A model generated the notes under the pieces. The model had not been told where the DNA came from and did no database searches. It was given only the letters and a program-made list of their open reading frames with translations. A stretch of 64,000 bases of DNA from an uncultured Anaerococcus sp. (GTDB lineage: Bacteria > Bacillota > Clostridia > Tissierellales > Peptoniphilaceae). The DNA lies in NCBI GenBank assembly GCA_900551095.1, contig URUJ01000004.1, forward strand, positions 1 through 64,000. Reading direction: 5' to 3'. The position numbers were made by a program, and so were the translations under genes. This document shows, piece after piece, positions 24,692-32,543 of the stretch; the first letter of the stretch is position 1; each line of letters begins with the position of its first letter.

Positions 24692-25477
24692 ATGACAAAT
24701 ATAATTAATATTTTTAAGAACAAATCTAGATACACAAATACGATTTATCACAAAGTGAAATATATTTTACAAAATGCTGGTTACCAAGTAAGCAATGTAT
24801 ATAACGAAAATGCTTTTTTGAATTTAGTAATAGGCGGAGACGGAACTTTTTTAAACGCCGTCCATCTTTCTAATTTTTCGACAGTACCTTTTATCGGTAT
24901 AAATACTGGTCACCTAGGTTTTTATCAGGAAATCGAAGTGGACATGTTGGAAGAATTTGTAGATGCCTTAGTTAAGGGGCAATACAAAGTCGAAGAACTG
25001 ACAGTCCTCCAATCTAAGGTCAATAATAAAAATATAAATGCTATTAACGAAGTAGTTGTAAAATCAAAGAAGAACCAAATTATAAGGTTAAAAGTTTTTA
25101 TAGATGGCAACTTTCTTGAGTCTTATTCAGGAGACGGACTAATTATTTCTACTCCTCACGGTTCTACAGCCTATAATCTATCAGCAAACGGAGCAATACT
25201 ACACCAATCATTAAACGGTTATCAACTAACCCCTATAGCTCCAGTCTATTCAAATTTAAATAAAGCACTTAAGTGCCCAGTAGTTTTACCAAATGATGCT
25301 AATGTTGAAATATCAGTATCTAGGCGAGATAATTACCACACTATTTTCATCTTTGATGGAAGAGAATTTTTCACAAAAGATTATAGAATAAAAATCGGAG
25401 TATCTCCTAATAAAATAAATAAGCTTATTCTCAATAAAAACCATTATTGGTCTAATATTAAAAATAAGCTTATGTGA
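24692..25477 (+). CDS. nadK: NAD kinase
   Basis: The 261-residue protein contains the family motifs GGDGTFL near residue 50, NTGHLGFY near residue 71, VKSKKNQIIRL in the central region and the substrate loop DGLIISTPHGSTAYNLSANG. It phosphorylates NAD to NADP using ATP. It is one of the few plus-strand genes, is divergent from the pseudouridine synthase and convergent with the PBP gene. An AGAGG site sits seven bases before the ATG at 24692. Length is in the usual bacterial range. Confidence 0.95.
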   Translation: MTNIINIFKNKSRYTNTIYHKVKYILQNAGYQVSNVYNENAFLNLVIGGDGTFLNAVHLSNFSTVPFIGINTGHLGFYQEIEVDMLEEFVDALVKGQYKVEELTVLQSKVNNKNINAINEVVVKSKKNQIIRLKVFIDGNFLESYSGDGLIISTPHGSTAYNLSANGAILHQSLNGYQLTPIAPVYSNLNKALKCPVVLPNDANVEISVSRRDNYHTIFIFDGREFFTKDYRIKIGVSPNKINKLILNKNHYWSNIKNKLM

Positions 25478-26998
25478 TTAATTAAACGATACTGTATTAA
25501 ATATATCTCTAACTATATCCCTAGCCAAAGGTGCAGCAACCTCTCCACCTGTGCCTTGGCTATCTTCTATCACCAAAGCAAAGGCAATCTTAGGTTCATA
25601 TGCTGGTGCAAACCCTACAAACCATGCATCAACATTACCACCTGCTTTATCTGCCGTTCCTGTTTTTCCAGCTAATTGTATACCATCCAAGTAAGCTTTT
25701 GATCCCGTACCAGAATTAACTACTTCTAGCATAAAATCTCTAATAGTATTAGCTGTTTTTTCACTAGTTGCTTTAGATAACACTTCATTTTTTGCTTCAA
25801 ATATTGTGTCCCCATCTTTATTAGTAATCTTATCTACAAGTCTAGGTTGCATCATCACTCCATCATTAGCTATTGCTGAAGAAATCATCGCCATATGAAG
25901 AGGAGTTATCTGAGTTTTACCATAACCAAAACCTGTCATGGCAAGGTCCGCCTCGTTCAATTCATCAAAAGGAATCACAGACTTATTTTTATCTAGATCA
26001 AATTTATAATCTTTGTTAAAGGTAAAAGAATCACTAGTTTTAGATAGTCTATCCTTCCCTAATTTTACAGCCTTATTAGCAAAATAAGTATTAGCAGAAT
26101 TTATAAAAGCACTTCTTAAATCTAAATTTCCAAAAACTTGGTCTGCATAGTTTTTTATTTCATAGCCTTGAATAGTTTCGCTACCCTCATCATTATAGGA
26201 AGTATCTATCCCATTATCTAAAATGGAGGCAGACGTAATTATTTTAAATGATGATCCTGGCCTATATAGTCCTTGACTTGCTCTATTTACAAGTCTACCA
26301 TCGGATGTCTGAATCAAGTTGTTCCAATCATTATCTAGACTATTTGGATTAAAACTAGGTGTAGAAACCATAGCCAATACTTCTCCCGTATTAGGATCCA
26401 TAATAACACACGCTCCCCTGTATGATTTAAGGTAAGCATAGACAATATTTTGTATATTTTGATCCAGACTTAAATGCAGGTCATTTCCAACATCATTTTT
26501 TACAACCATTTTCCTAAATTGGCTGAAATTTTCATCACTTATGGCTAGAAGTTGTCTATTATAAGACTTTTCTATACCAGTTTTACCATAAGTTGTTGAT
26601 GAATATCCAGTAACTGGGGCAGAACTTTCTGGATAATTATATATTCTAATTTGCTTGCCGGATGCATCCTTCTCGCTATAAGCTAAAATATTACCATTCT
26701 TATCGTAAATACTTCCTCTTTTAACAAGATCTTCATTTAACCAAAGTCTTCTATTGTGAGAATCATTAGCCAAAGTTTTCGCCTTAAACAATTGGAAATA
26801 TACCAAATATAAGGTTAAAAACATAAACAGGGACACAAAGAAAACCATAACAAAAATCAATCTTTTGTTTAAAGTTGATTTTGATAAAACTTTAAGTTGG
26901 TTATTTTCCTTAAATCTTTGCTTTTCTTCAAGTTCTCGTATTTTCTCTAAAAGAGTACTATTATTTCTTCTTTTTTTATTATTTTTCTTATCTGTCAC
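25478..26998 (-). CDS. Penicillin-binding protein transpeptidase (class B, PbpA/PBP2-like)
   Basis: The 506-residue protein has a cytoplasmic basic start, a membrane helix at about 48-70 (RLIFVMVFFVSLFMFLTLYL), a dimerisation domain, and the transpeptidase triad: SSFK near residue 265, SAN in FINSANTYF, and KTGT in LAGKTGTADK. Class B enzymes cross-link peptidoglycan together with a SEDS glycosyltransferase, which is encoded immediately upstream. The GTG start at 26998 overlaps the end of that FtsW/RodA gene after an AGGAGG site. Elongation versus division is not resolved by sequence alone. Confidence 0.93.
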   Translation of the reverse strand: MTDKKNNKKRRNNSTLLEKIRELEEKQRFKENNQLKVLSKSTLNKRLIFVMVFFVSLFMFLTLYLVYFQLFKAKTLANDSHNRRLWLNEDLVKRGSIYDKNGNILAYSEKDASGKQIRIYNYPESSAPVTGYSSTTYGKTGIEKSYNRQLLAISDENFSQFRKMVVKNDVGNDLHLSLDQNIQNIVYAYLKSYRGACVIMDPNTGEVLAMVSTPSFNPNSLDNDWNNLIQTSDGRLVNRASQGLYRPGSSFKIITSASILDNGIDTSYNDEGSETIQGYEIKNYADQVFGNLDLRSAFINSANTYFANKAVKLGKDRLSKTSDSFTFNKDYKFDLDKNKSVIPFDELNEADLAMTGFGYGKTQITPLHMAMISSAIANDGVMMQPRLVDKITNKDGDTIFEAKNEVLSKATSEKTANTIRDFMLEVVNSGTGSKAYLDGIQLAGKTGTADKAGGNVDAWFVGFAPAYEPKIAFALVIEDSQGTGGEVAAPLARDIVRDIFNTVSFN

Positions 26999-28253
26999 TA
27001 GCTCCTCCTTCCTTTATCTCTTCCCCACAATACTGAAGACATCCAAGTAGGATAAAACCAGCGAGCATTGATGATCCACCTTGACTTATAAATGGTAGAG
27101 TAACTCCTGTAAGAGGTATAAGTTTTAGTACTCCGCCAAGTATAATAAATGTCTGAAGAGCAAATAGGACGCCAATGCAAAAAGCTAGTACTGAGTAGAA
27201 CTTGTTTTGTTGAATTAGGGAAATTTTTATAGCCCTATAAACTAGTATCATAAAAAGCAATACCACGCCAACTCCCATAAAGACTCCCATTTCTTCGCAT
27301 ATTGCAGAAAATATGAAATCTGACTCGGCAACCGGAATGTAATCAGGTCTTCCTAGACCAATTCCTGTACCAAATAAACCACCACTTGCAGTTGCAAACA
27401 ATGCCTGAGTAATTTGATAACCTGTGGCTTCGATATCTGACCATGGGTCTAGCCAGGTTGCCACCCTGATTCTTACGTGACCAAATAAGAAATACGCCGC
27501 AATTGAACCTAATATCATAAAAAACATATTTACAAAAATTAATTTTCTATCTTTTTCATAAACAAATTGGCTTAGGATTAACACTCCAAAAAATATTAAA
27601 GCTGTTCCCAAATCTTTTTGAAGAAACAAAAAACCTATGAATACATATATCATGAAATTCATAAAATATCTTCCAAAGGGTTTTAAACTTATTTTATTAA
27701 AATTTGTGTAAAAGCTAGCTATAAAAAATGCAAGAGGAACCTTTATAAATTCTGATGGTTGAACGCTGATTTTATTTTCGATAATAATCCAGTTTTTAGC
27801 TCCCCCTAGATAGCTACCAAAAACCAAAGTAACTGCAAATAACGCTATTGAAACGCCTGCATAAAATAGAATCAGCTTATCCCATTTTTTATAAGATTTA
27901 AGTATAAAATATGTTATAAAAAACAAAATAACTCCAACTAGGTAAAACTGCAACTGTCTCCTTCCTAGCTTTGGATCAAGTCTATAAATAATAGCTACAC
28001 CTATTGAAAATAGCATATTTACAATTAACAGCAAAATATTATCCGACTTTGTAAATTTATCTACCAAAAATGAAGTAAGCAAAGTCACAGCTAAAATTGC
28101 AAGGTAGGTGTAAAAATCCACCTTTGTTAGATTTTCAATATTAAAAATCATCGCCAAAGACAAAGATAAAAACTCAAACAAAAACAATAAAAAATTCGCC
28201 TTTGCCCTTGATTTAATCATTGACTTTTCAAGTTTATTATTTTCTTTATTCAT
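26988..28253 (-). CDS. SEDS-family peptidoglycan polymerase (FtsW/RodA)
   Basis: About ten membrane helices run through 421 residues. The SEDS core motifs are visible in QPSEFIKVPLAFFIA, DLGTALIFFGVLILSQF, GHVRIRVATWLDPWSD and GLFGTGIGLGRPDYIPVAESDFIFSAICEEMG. The conserved GVTLPFISQGGSSMLAGFI ends the protein. SEDS proteins polymerise glycan strands with a class B PBP, here the next gene. The ATG at 28253 has an AAGGTG site. An alternative GTG lies at 28262 in frame. The gene overlaps the FHA gene upstream and the PBP gene downstream. Confidence 0.93.
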   Translation of the reverse strand: MNKENNKLEKSMIKSRAKANFLLFLFEFLSLSLAMIFNIENLTKVDFYTYLAILAVTLLTSFLVDKFTKSDNILLLIVNMLFSIGVAIIYRLDPKLGRRQLQFYLVGVILFFITYFILKSYKKWDKLILFYAGVSIALFAVTLVFGSYLGGAKNWIIIENKISVQPSEFIKVPLAFFIASFYTNFNKISLKPFGRYFMNFMIYVFIGFLFLQKDLGTALIFFGVLILSQFVYEKDRKLIFVNMFFMILGSIAAYFLFGHVRIRVATWLDPWSDIEATGYQITQALFATASGGLFGTGIGLGRPDYIPVAESDFIFSAICEEMGVFMGVGVVLLFMILVYRAIKISLIQQNKFYSVLAFCIGVLFALQTFIILGGVLKLIPLTGVTLPFISQGGSSMLAGFILLGCLQYCGEEIKEGGASDR

Positions 28254-28749
28254 CCCAATCACCTTGTACGAATAAAAATTTAAGTGATCCGATTCTTATG
28301 ATATCACCAGATTTTAATTCTATTGCATCAATGATTTTCTCATCATTTAGATAGGTACCATTGGCGGATTTTAAATCTTCTAAGAAGTACATATTTTCAT
28401 CTTGCAAAATTCTCGCATGGAATTTTGATAAATACTTATCATTTATGCTAATAGTATTTCTCGCATCACGACCTATTGTATTATCTTCTCCAATAAAGTA
28501 ATACTCTTGTACCATAAAAGAAAACCCGTCATTCATATTTATTAATTTCAAGTATGTATCTGAATCTTGTTCTTTTTTAAGAGCTGTTCTAACATCATAA
28601 TATATTATTCTAATTATAGAGTAAATAAAATAAAAAACTATAAATACAAATATATACTTAAATATTGTTGATAATAATTGATATAAAGTTAAACTTCCAA
28701 AAACATTTATCGAGAATACTTTATCAATAAGATTAAAAAACTTTTCCAT
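28246..28749 (-). CDS. FHA-domain membrane protein
   Basis: The 167-residue protein has a membrane helix at about 25-45 (LLSTIFKYIFVFIVFYFIYSI). A forkhead-associated domain follows (TIGRDARNTISINDKYLSKFHARIL, then LKSANGTYLNDEKI and a final strand SLKFLFVQGD). The Arg of GRD, the SKFHA serine/histidine and the NGT asparagine that contact phosphothreonine are present. FHA domains read Ser/Thr kinase signals. Its place directly ahead of FtsW/RodA and PBP recalls the actinobacterial fhaB-rodA-pbpA order. No kinase gene is in the window. Confidence 0.88.
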   Translation of the reverse strand: MEKFFNLIDKVFSINVFGSLTLYQLLSTIFKYIFVFIVFYFIYSIIRIIYYDVRTALKKEQDSDTYLKLINMNDGFSFMVQEYYFIGEDNTIGRDARNTISINDKYLSKFHARILQDENMYFLEDLKSANGTYLNDEKIIDAIELKSGDIIRIGSLKFLFVQGDWDE

Positions 28750-28817
28750 ATTGTTAATACTCCTTGGCTATATATTATGATATTTTAAGGATAATTTCAA
28801 GTATTTTAGTAAAAAAA

Positions 28818-28950
28818 GAGCTGTCACAGAATGCCCTATCTTATTATCTTTGAAGTTTTTTAAAAAATTTTAAATGCCTTTTGCAATTAAATCGTATTTT
28901 CTAAAAAAACATATAACTTAAAGATAGTATCCAAACTCTGTAACAGCATC
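28818..28950. repeat. Degenerate inverted-repeat (MITE-like) element
   Basis: Two arms mirror each other: GCTGTCACAGA (28820-28830) with GCTGTTACAGA (minus strand, 28937-28947), and ATTATCTTTGAAGTT (28843-28857) with ATACTATCTTTAAGTT (minus strand, 28915-28930). The spacing between paired blocks is preserved only roughly. Ends of the type GCTGT(C/T)ACAGA are typical of small inverted-repeat elements. It fills most of the gap between pgcA and the FHA gene and has no coding content. Confidence 0.5.
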
Positions 28951-28963
28951 TTATTTCAGAAGA

Positions 28964-30658
28964 CTAATTAATTGAATCAATTAGTTCTTTCATAAATTTA
29001 ATTATAGCGTCTTTTTTATCTTTAGCCTTATCCATTGAATCGGATATCGCATTTACATAAATTTTTATTTTTGGTTCAGTTCCTGATGGTCTTAGAGTCA
29101 CCCAAGAATTATCATCAAAGTAATATTTAAGAACATTTGATTTTGGAAGACCTGTATCATCATTTTGATAATCAACTACCTTAACAACCTTATCACCATT
29201 AATTTCCTCTATTGGATTTGTCCTAACTTCGGTCATGATCCTTCCGATTCTTTCTTGACCATCAACACCTTCTAAAACTATTGAAACAACCTCATTAGAA
29301 TAATATCCGTGTTCTTCATATATATCATTGATTACATCTATTAAACTCTTTCCTTGAGCTTTATAAAAAGCAGCCATTTCTGTAATCATCATTGCTGAAT
29401 TCACTGAATCTTTATCTCTAACAAAGTCTTTGTAGTTATATCCTATTGATTCTTCAAATCCAAATACAAATTTCCCTGAATTTTCCCTTTCGAGTTCATT
29501 TGCTTTATCATAGATATTTTTAAATCCAGTAAGTACATCAAATTTTTGTACACCGTATTTTTCTGCAATTGGTGCAATCAAATCTGTTGTAACTATTGAT
29601 TTTACAACAGCTGGATTTTCTGGAAGTTTATCATTTTCTTTAAGACCTGATAAAATATATTGGGTTAAAAGTGTTCCTATTAGGTTACCTGTTAAGAACT
29701 GATATTCTCCATTTTCATCCTTAACTTCTACCGCACACCTATCAGCATCAGGGTCTGTTGCAAGAAGTAGGTCTGCATCAACTTCTTTACCAAGTTTTTC
29801 TGAATATTTGAAGGCTTTCGGATCTTCTGGATTTGGATAACCAACAGTTGTAAAGTCTGGGTCTGGATTTTCTTGTTCTTTTACAACATGAATATTTGTA
29901 AATCCTCTTTCTTTAAGAATTCTTCTTACTAATTTATTACCAGTTCCGTTAAGAGGTGAATAAACTACACAAATATCCTTATCAATTCCTTCATCGTTTA
30001 TAGTACAGTCCTTAATTAATGAAATATATTTTTCTATAACTTCTTCTGGAACGTATTCTATTATTCCATCTTTAAGACCTTCTTCAAAGTCCATCCTAGG
30101 AATTTCAAAATAGTCTTGATGGTCGCCTATATATGATAAAATCTTATTTGCAGTCTCATCCATTATTTGGCTACCTTCGCTGTTATAAGCCTTATAACCA
30201 TTGTATTCTCTTGGGTTATGGGAAGCTGTAACCATTACACCTGCAATACAACCAAGTTCACGTATTGTAAATGAGCACACTGGAGTTGGTTCAATATTTT
30301 TATGGATATAAACCTTTATACCATTAGCAGCAAAAACTTCTGCAGCAATTTTAGAAAATTCTAAAGATCTGTGTCTTACATCATAGGCTATTGCAACGCC
30401 ACGTTTTTTCGCTTCTTCTCCACCTTCTGCTATAGTATCTGCGAAACCTTGAGTTGCTTGAGCAACCATATATTTATTCATTCTATTAGTTCCAGCACCA
30501 AGTTTTCCTCTAAGTCCAGCAGTTCCAAATTTTAATGATTGGTAAAACCTATCCTTGATTTCTTCATCATTGTCTTTGATTTCTTCTAATTCTCTTCTAG
30601 TTTCTTCATCAAACCTGTCATCTTGATACCAAGTTTCAAAATTTTTCTTATAATCCAT
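28964..30658 (-). CDS. pgcA: Phosphoglucomutase (alpha-phosphohexomutase)
   Basis: The 564-residue protein has the active-site Ser loop MVTASHNPREYNGYKAY near residue 140, the metal loop DPDADRCAV near 303, the sugar-binding loop FGFEESIGYN near 400 and the phosphate-binding RPSGTEPKIKIYV near the end. It interconverts glucose 1- and 6-phosphate, joining glycogen metabolism (GlgC substrate) to glycolysis. It is the last gene of the glycogen operon, starting inside the pulA stop region after an AGGAG site. All catalytic residues are intact, in contrast to the GlgP homologue. Confidence 0.95.
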   Translation of the reverse strand: MDYKKNFETWYQDDRFDEETRRELEEIKDNDEEIKDRFYQSLKFGTAGLRGKLGAGTNRMNKYMVAQATQGFADTIAEGGEEAKKRGVAIAYDVRHRSLEFSKIAAEVFAANGIKVYIHKNIEPTPVCSFTIRELGCIAGVMVTASHNPREYNGYKAYNSEGSQIMDETANKILSYIGDHQDYFEIPRMDFEEGLKDGIIEYVPEEVIEKYISLIKDCTINDEGIDKDICVVYSPLNGTGNKLVRRILKERGFTNIHVVKEQENPDPDFTTVGYPNPEDPKAFKYSEKLGKEVDADLLLATDPDADRCAVEVKDENGEYQFLTGNLIGTLLTQYILSGLKENDKLPENPAVVKSIVTTDLIAPIAEKYGVQKFDVLTGFKNIYDKANELERENSGKFVFGFEESIGYNYKDFVRDKDSVNSAMMITEMAAFYKAQGKSLIDVINDIYEEHGYYSNEVVSIVLEGVDGQERIGRIMTEVRTNPIEEINGDKVVKVVDYQNDDTGLPKSNVLKYYFDDNSWVTLRPSGTEPKIKIYVNAISDSMDKAKDKKDAIIKFMKELIDSIN

Positions 30659-32543
30659 AATTATCTCCTATTTTGTATACATTTACTGACAAAGATTCAA
30701 GACTTATGCCATCACTTATGTCTATTGCCATATTATTCTTACCCTCTTTATCAAAAATCTTCTCAAATTTATCATTCTTTTCAAAATTCATACTATTTTT
30801 CAACTTTTCTTTACTTATAATCATTTCGTATCTATTTGCATTAATAAAAACAAGATACTTATAATCCAAAGTATAACCTATTACGCTTTCATCAAGTCCT
30901 TCTATAAATTTAAGCCTTTTTTCTATTTCCTTCTTCTTTGTATATCTGAAAGCTCCAATAGACTTTCTTAATTCTATTAAATCTCTAGTATACTCAAATA
31001 TACTTAAATTATTTTTCTTATCTTCCCAATCTATCGCATTAATAGAAAGAGGTGCATTATAAGAGTTTGGCTCATTTTTCTTGCTGTGATTAAATTCGTT
31101 TCCTTCATAAATAAATGGTTTCCCAAAAGAAAGCATTATTATTCCCAGAGCAAGCTTTACATAAGAATTTATATCCCTAGTGTCATCTAGGGAAATAGCA
31201 AGTTTATCGTAAATAATCAAGTTATCATGACAGTTAACATAATTAATTGTCTCACTTGCATCATCTGTAAAACCATCTCCATCTCCATAGTCTATCGAAC
31301 CACGAATTCCTGTTTCAATAGCCTTTTTATTAGCAAAAACCCCTTGTATATAACCCTTGCCATAAGAGTTTACATCACCTTTTATAGCATCTCGGAAAGT
31401 ATCGTTAAAGACTCCAAATCCATTCGATCTTTGTCTACCTTTCCAAATTTGTTGTTCATACAAAAGCGGTGAAGATAGAGCCATCCAAGGTTCTCCGTAG
31501 ATTATTATATTAGGATTGATTTTCTTAAGTTCTTTTATAGCAATTTTTATTGTCTCAAGATCTATTAGAGCTAATAGGTCAAACCTAAAACCATCTATTT
31601 TATACTCCTTAGCCCAGTAGACTAAAGAATCTATAATTAGTTTTCTAACAAATGGTCTTTCACTAGCAAGCTCATTTCCGCATCCAGAACCATTTGAAAA
31701 ATTCTCATCACAATTAGTCCTATGGTAATATTTTGGAGCTAGGGTATTTAAATTTGAATCATTAGTTTTAAAGGTATGATTAAAAACGACATCCATAATA
31801 ACAGCTATTCCCTTATCATGGAAAGCTTTAACCATAGATTTCGTCTCTCTTACTCTTGACTTCGGATCTGTAGGGTTAGTTGAATATGATCCTTCCGGAG
31901 AAAAATACAATTCGGGATCATAACCCCAATTATAATTATCATCATAAAAAAATCTCTCATCATCTTCATCTACAGATATAAAATCATAAATTGGGAGAAT
32001 TTGTACATGAGTAACTCCTAGTTCCTCAAGATTATCAAGACCAGTTTTTACACCATTGTAGCTTGTATTTCTTTCGGCTAATCCTAAAAATTTTCCTCTA
32101 TTATAAACTCCACTCGAATTATCTGCTGTATAGTTTTTTACGCTTAGCTCATAAATAATAGCCTCATTTTCTTTTGTATTTGGACTACTACTATCTAAAA
32201 ATCCCTCAGGATTTGTGTCATCTAAGTCTATTACAGCTGAATACATCGAATTTATTGAAGCAGAAATAGCGTAGGGATCAGTAACTTCATACTTATCTTC
32301 TACTATATAATTATAAAAATATCCGTCATAATCACCTGCTAAAGTTAAAGAGAATATCCCTTTATCATCTTTAACCATAGGATAAATATTTCTCCTTACT
32401 TTTTTATAATCATCGGTGATTACAAGATTTATCTTATCTCTATTTGGAGCAAAAACTCTAAAAGTTGTAGAGTTTTTACTGTAAATTGCTCCTAATTTAA
32501 TTTTTTTAAGTTGTTCATAGCTATTATCTTTAACTAAATTCAT
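30648..32543 (-). CDS. pulA: Type I pullulanase (glycogen/alpha-1,6 debranching)
   Basis: The 631-residue intracellular protein (no signal peptide) begins with a CBM48-like domain (STTFRVFAPNRDKINLVI) and has the pullulanase motif YNWGYDPELYFSPEGSYS. All four GH13 regions are intact: DVVFNHT, GFRFDLLALID (nucleophile Asp), YGEPW (acid/base Glu) and NCHDN. It hydrolyses alpha-1,6 branch points. The TAATG overlap with the glgP stop suggests translational coupling, since no ribosome site is clear. It is an active enzyme in a locus with two inactive relatives. Confidence 0.93.
   Translation of the reverse strand: MNLVKDNSYEQLKKIKLGAIYSKNSTTFRVFAPNRDKINLVITDDYKKVRRNIYPMVKDDKGIFSLTLAGDYDGYFYNYIVEDKYEVTDPYAISASINSMYSAVIDLDDTNPEGFLDSSSPNTKENEAIIYELSVKNYTADNSSGVYNRGKFLGLAERNTSYNGVKTGLDNLEELGVTHVQILPIYDFISVDEDDERFFYDDNYNWGYDPELYFSPEGSYSTNPTDPKSRVRETKSMVKAFHDKGIAVIMDVVFNHTFKTNDSNLNTLAPKYYHRTNCDENFSNGSGCGNELASERPFVRKLIIDSLVYWAKEYKIDGFRFDLLALIDLETIKIAIKELKKINPNIIIYGEPWMALSSPLLYEQQIWKGRQRSNGFGVFNDTFRDAIKGDVNSYGKGYIQGVFANKKAIETGIRGSIDYGDGDGFTDDASETINYVNCHDNLIIYDKLAISLDDTRDINSYVKLALGIIMLSFGKPFIYEGNEFNHSKKNEPNSYNAPLSINAIDWEDKKNNLSIFEYTRDLIELRKSIGAFRYTKKKEIEKRLKFIEGLDESVIGYTLDYKYLVFINANRYEMIISKEKLKNSMNFEKNDKFEKIFDKEGKNNMAIDISDGISLESLSVNVYKIGDNYGL

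Noticed and set aside
24653..24751. Extension of the RluA gene
   Set aside because: It overlaps nadK on the other strand and lies beyond a strong AGGAG-ATG start at 24652.
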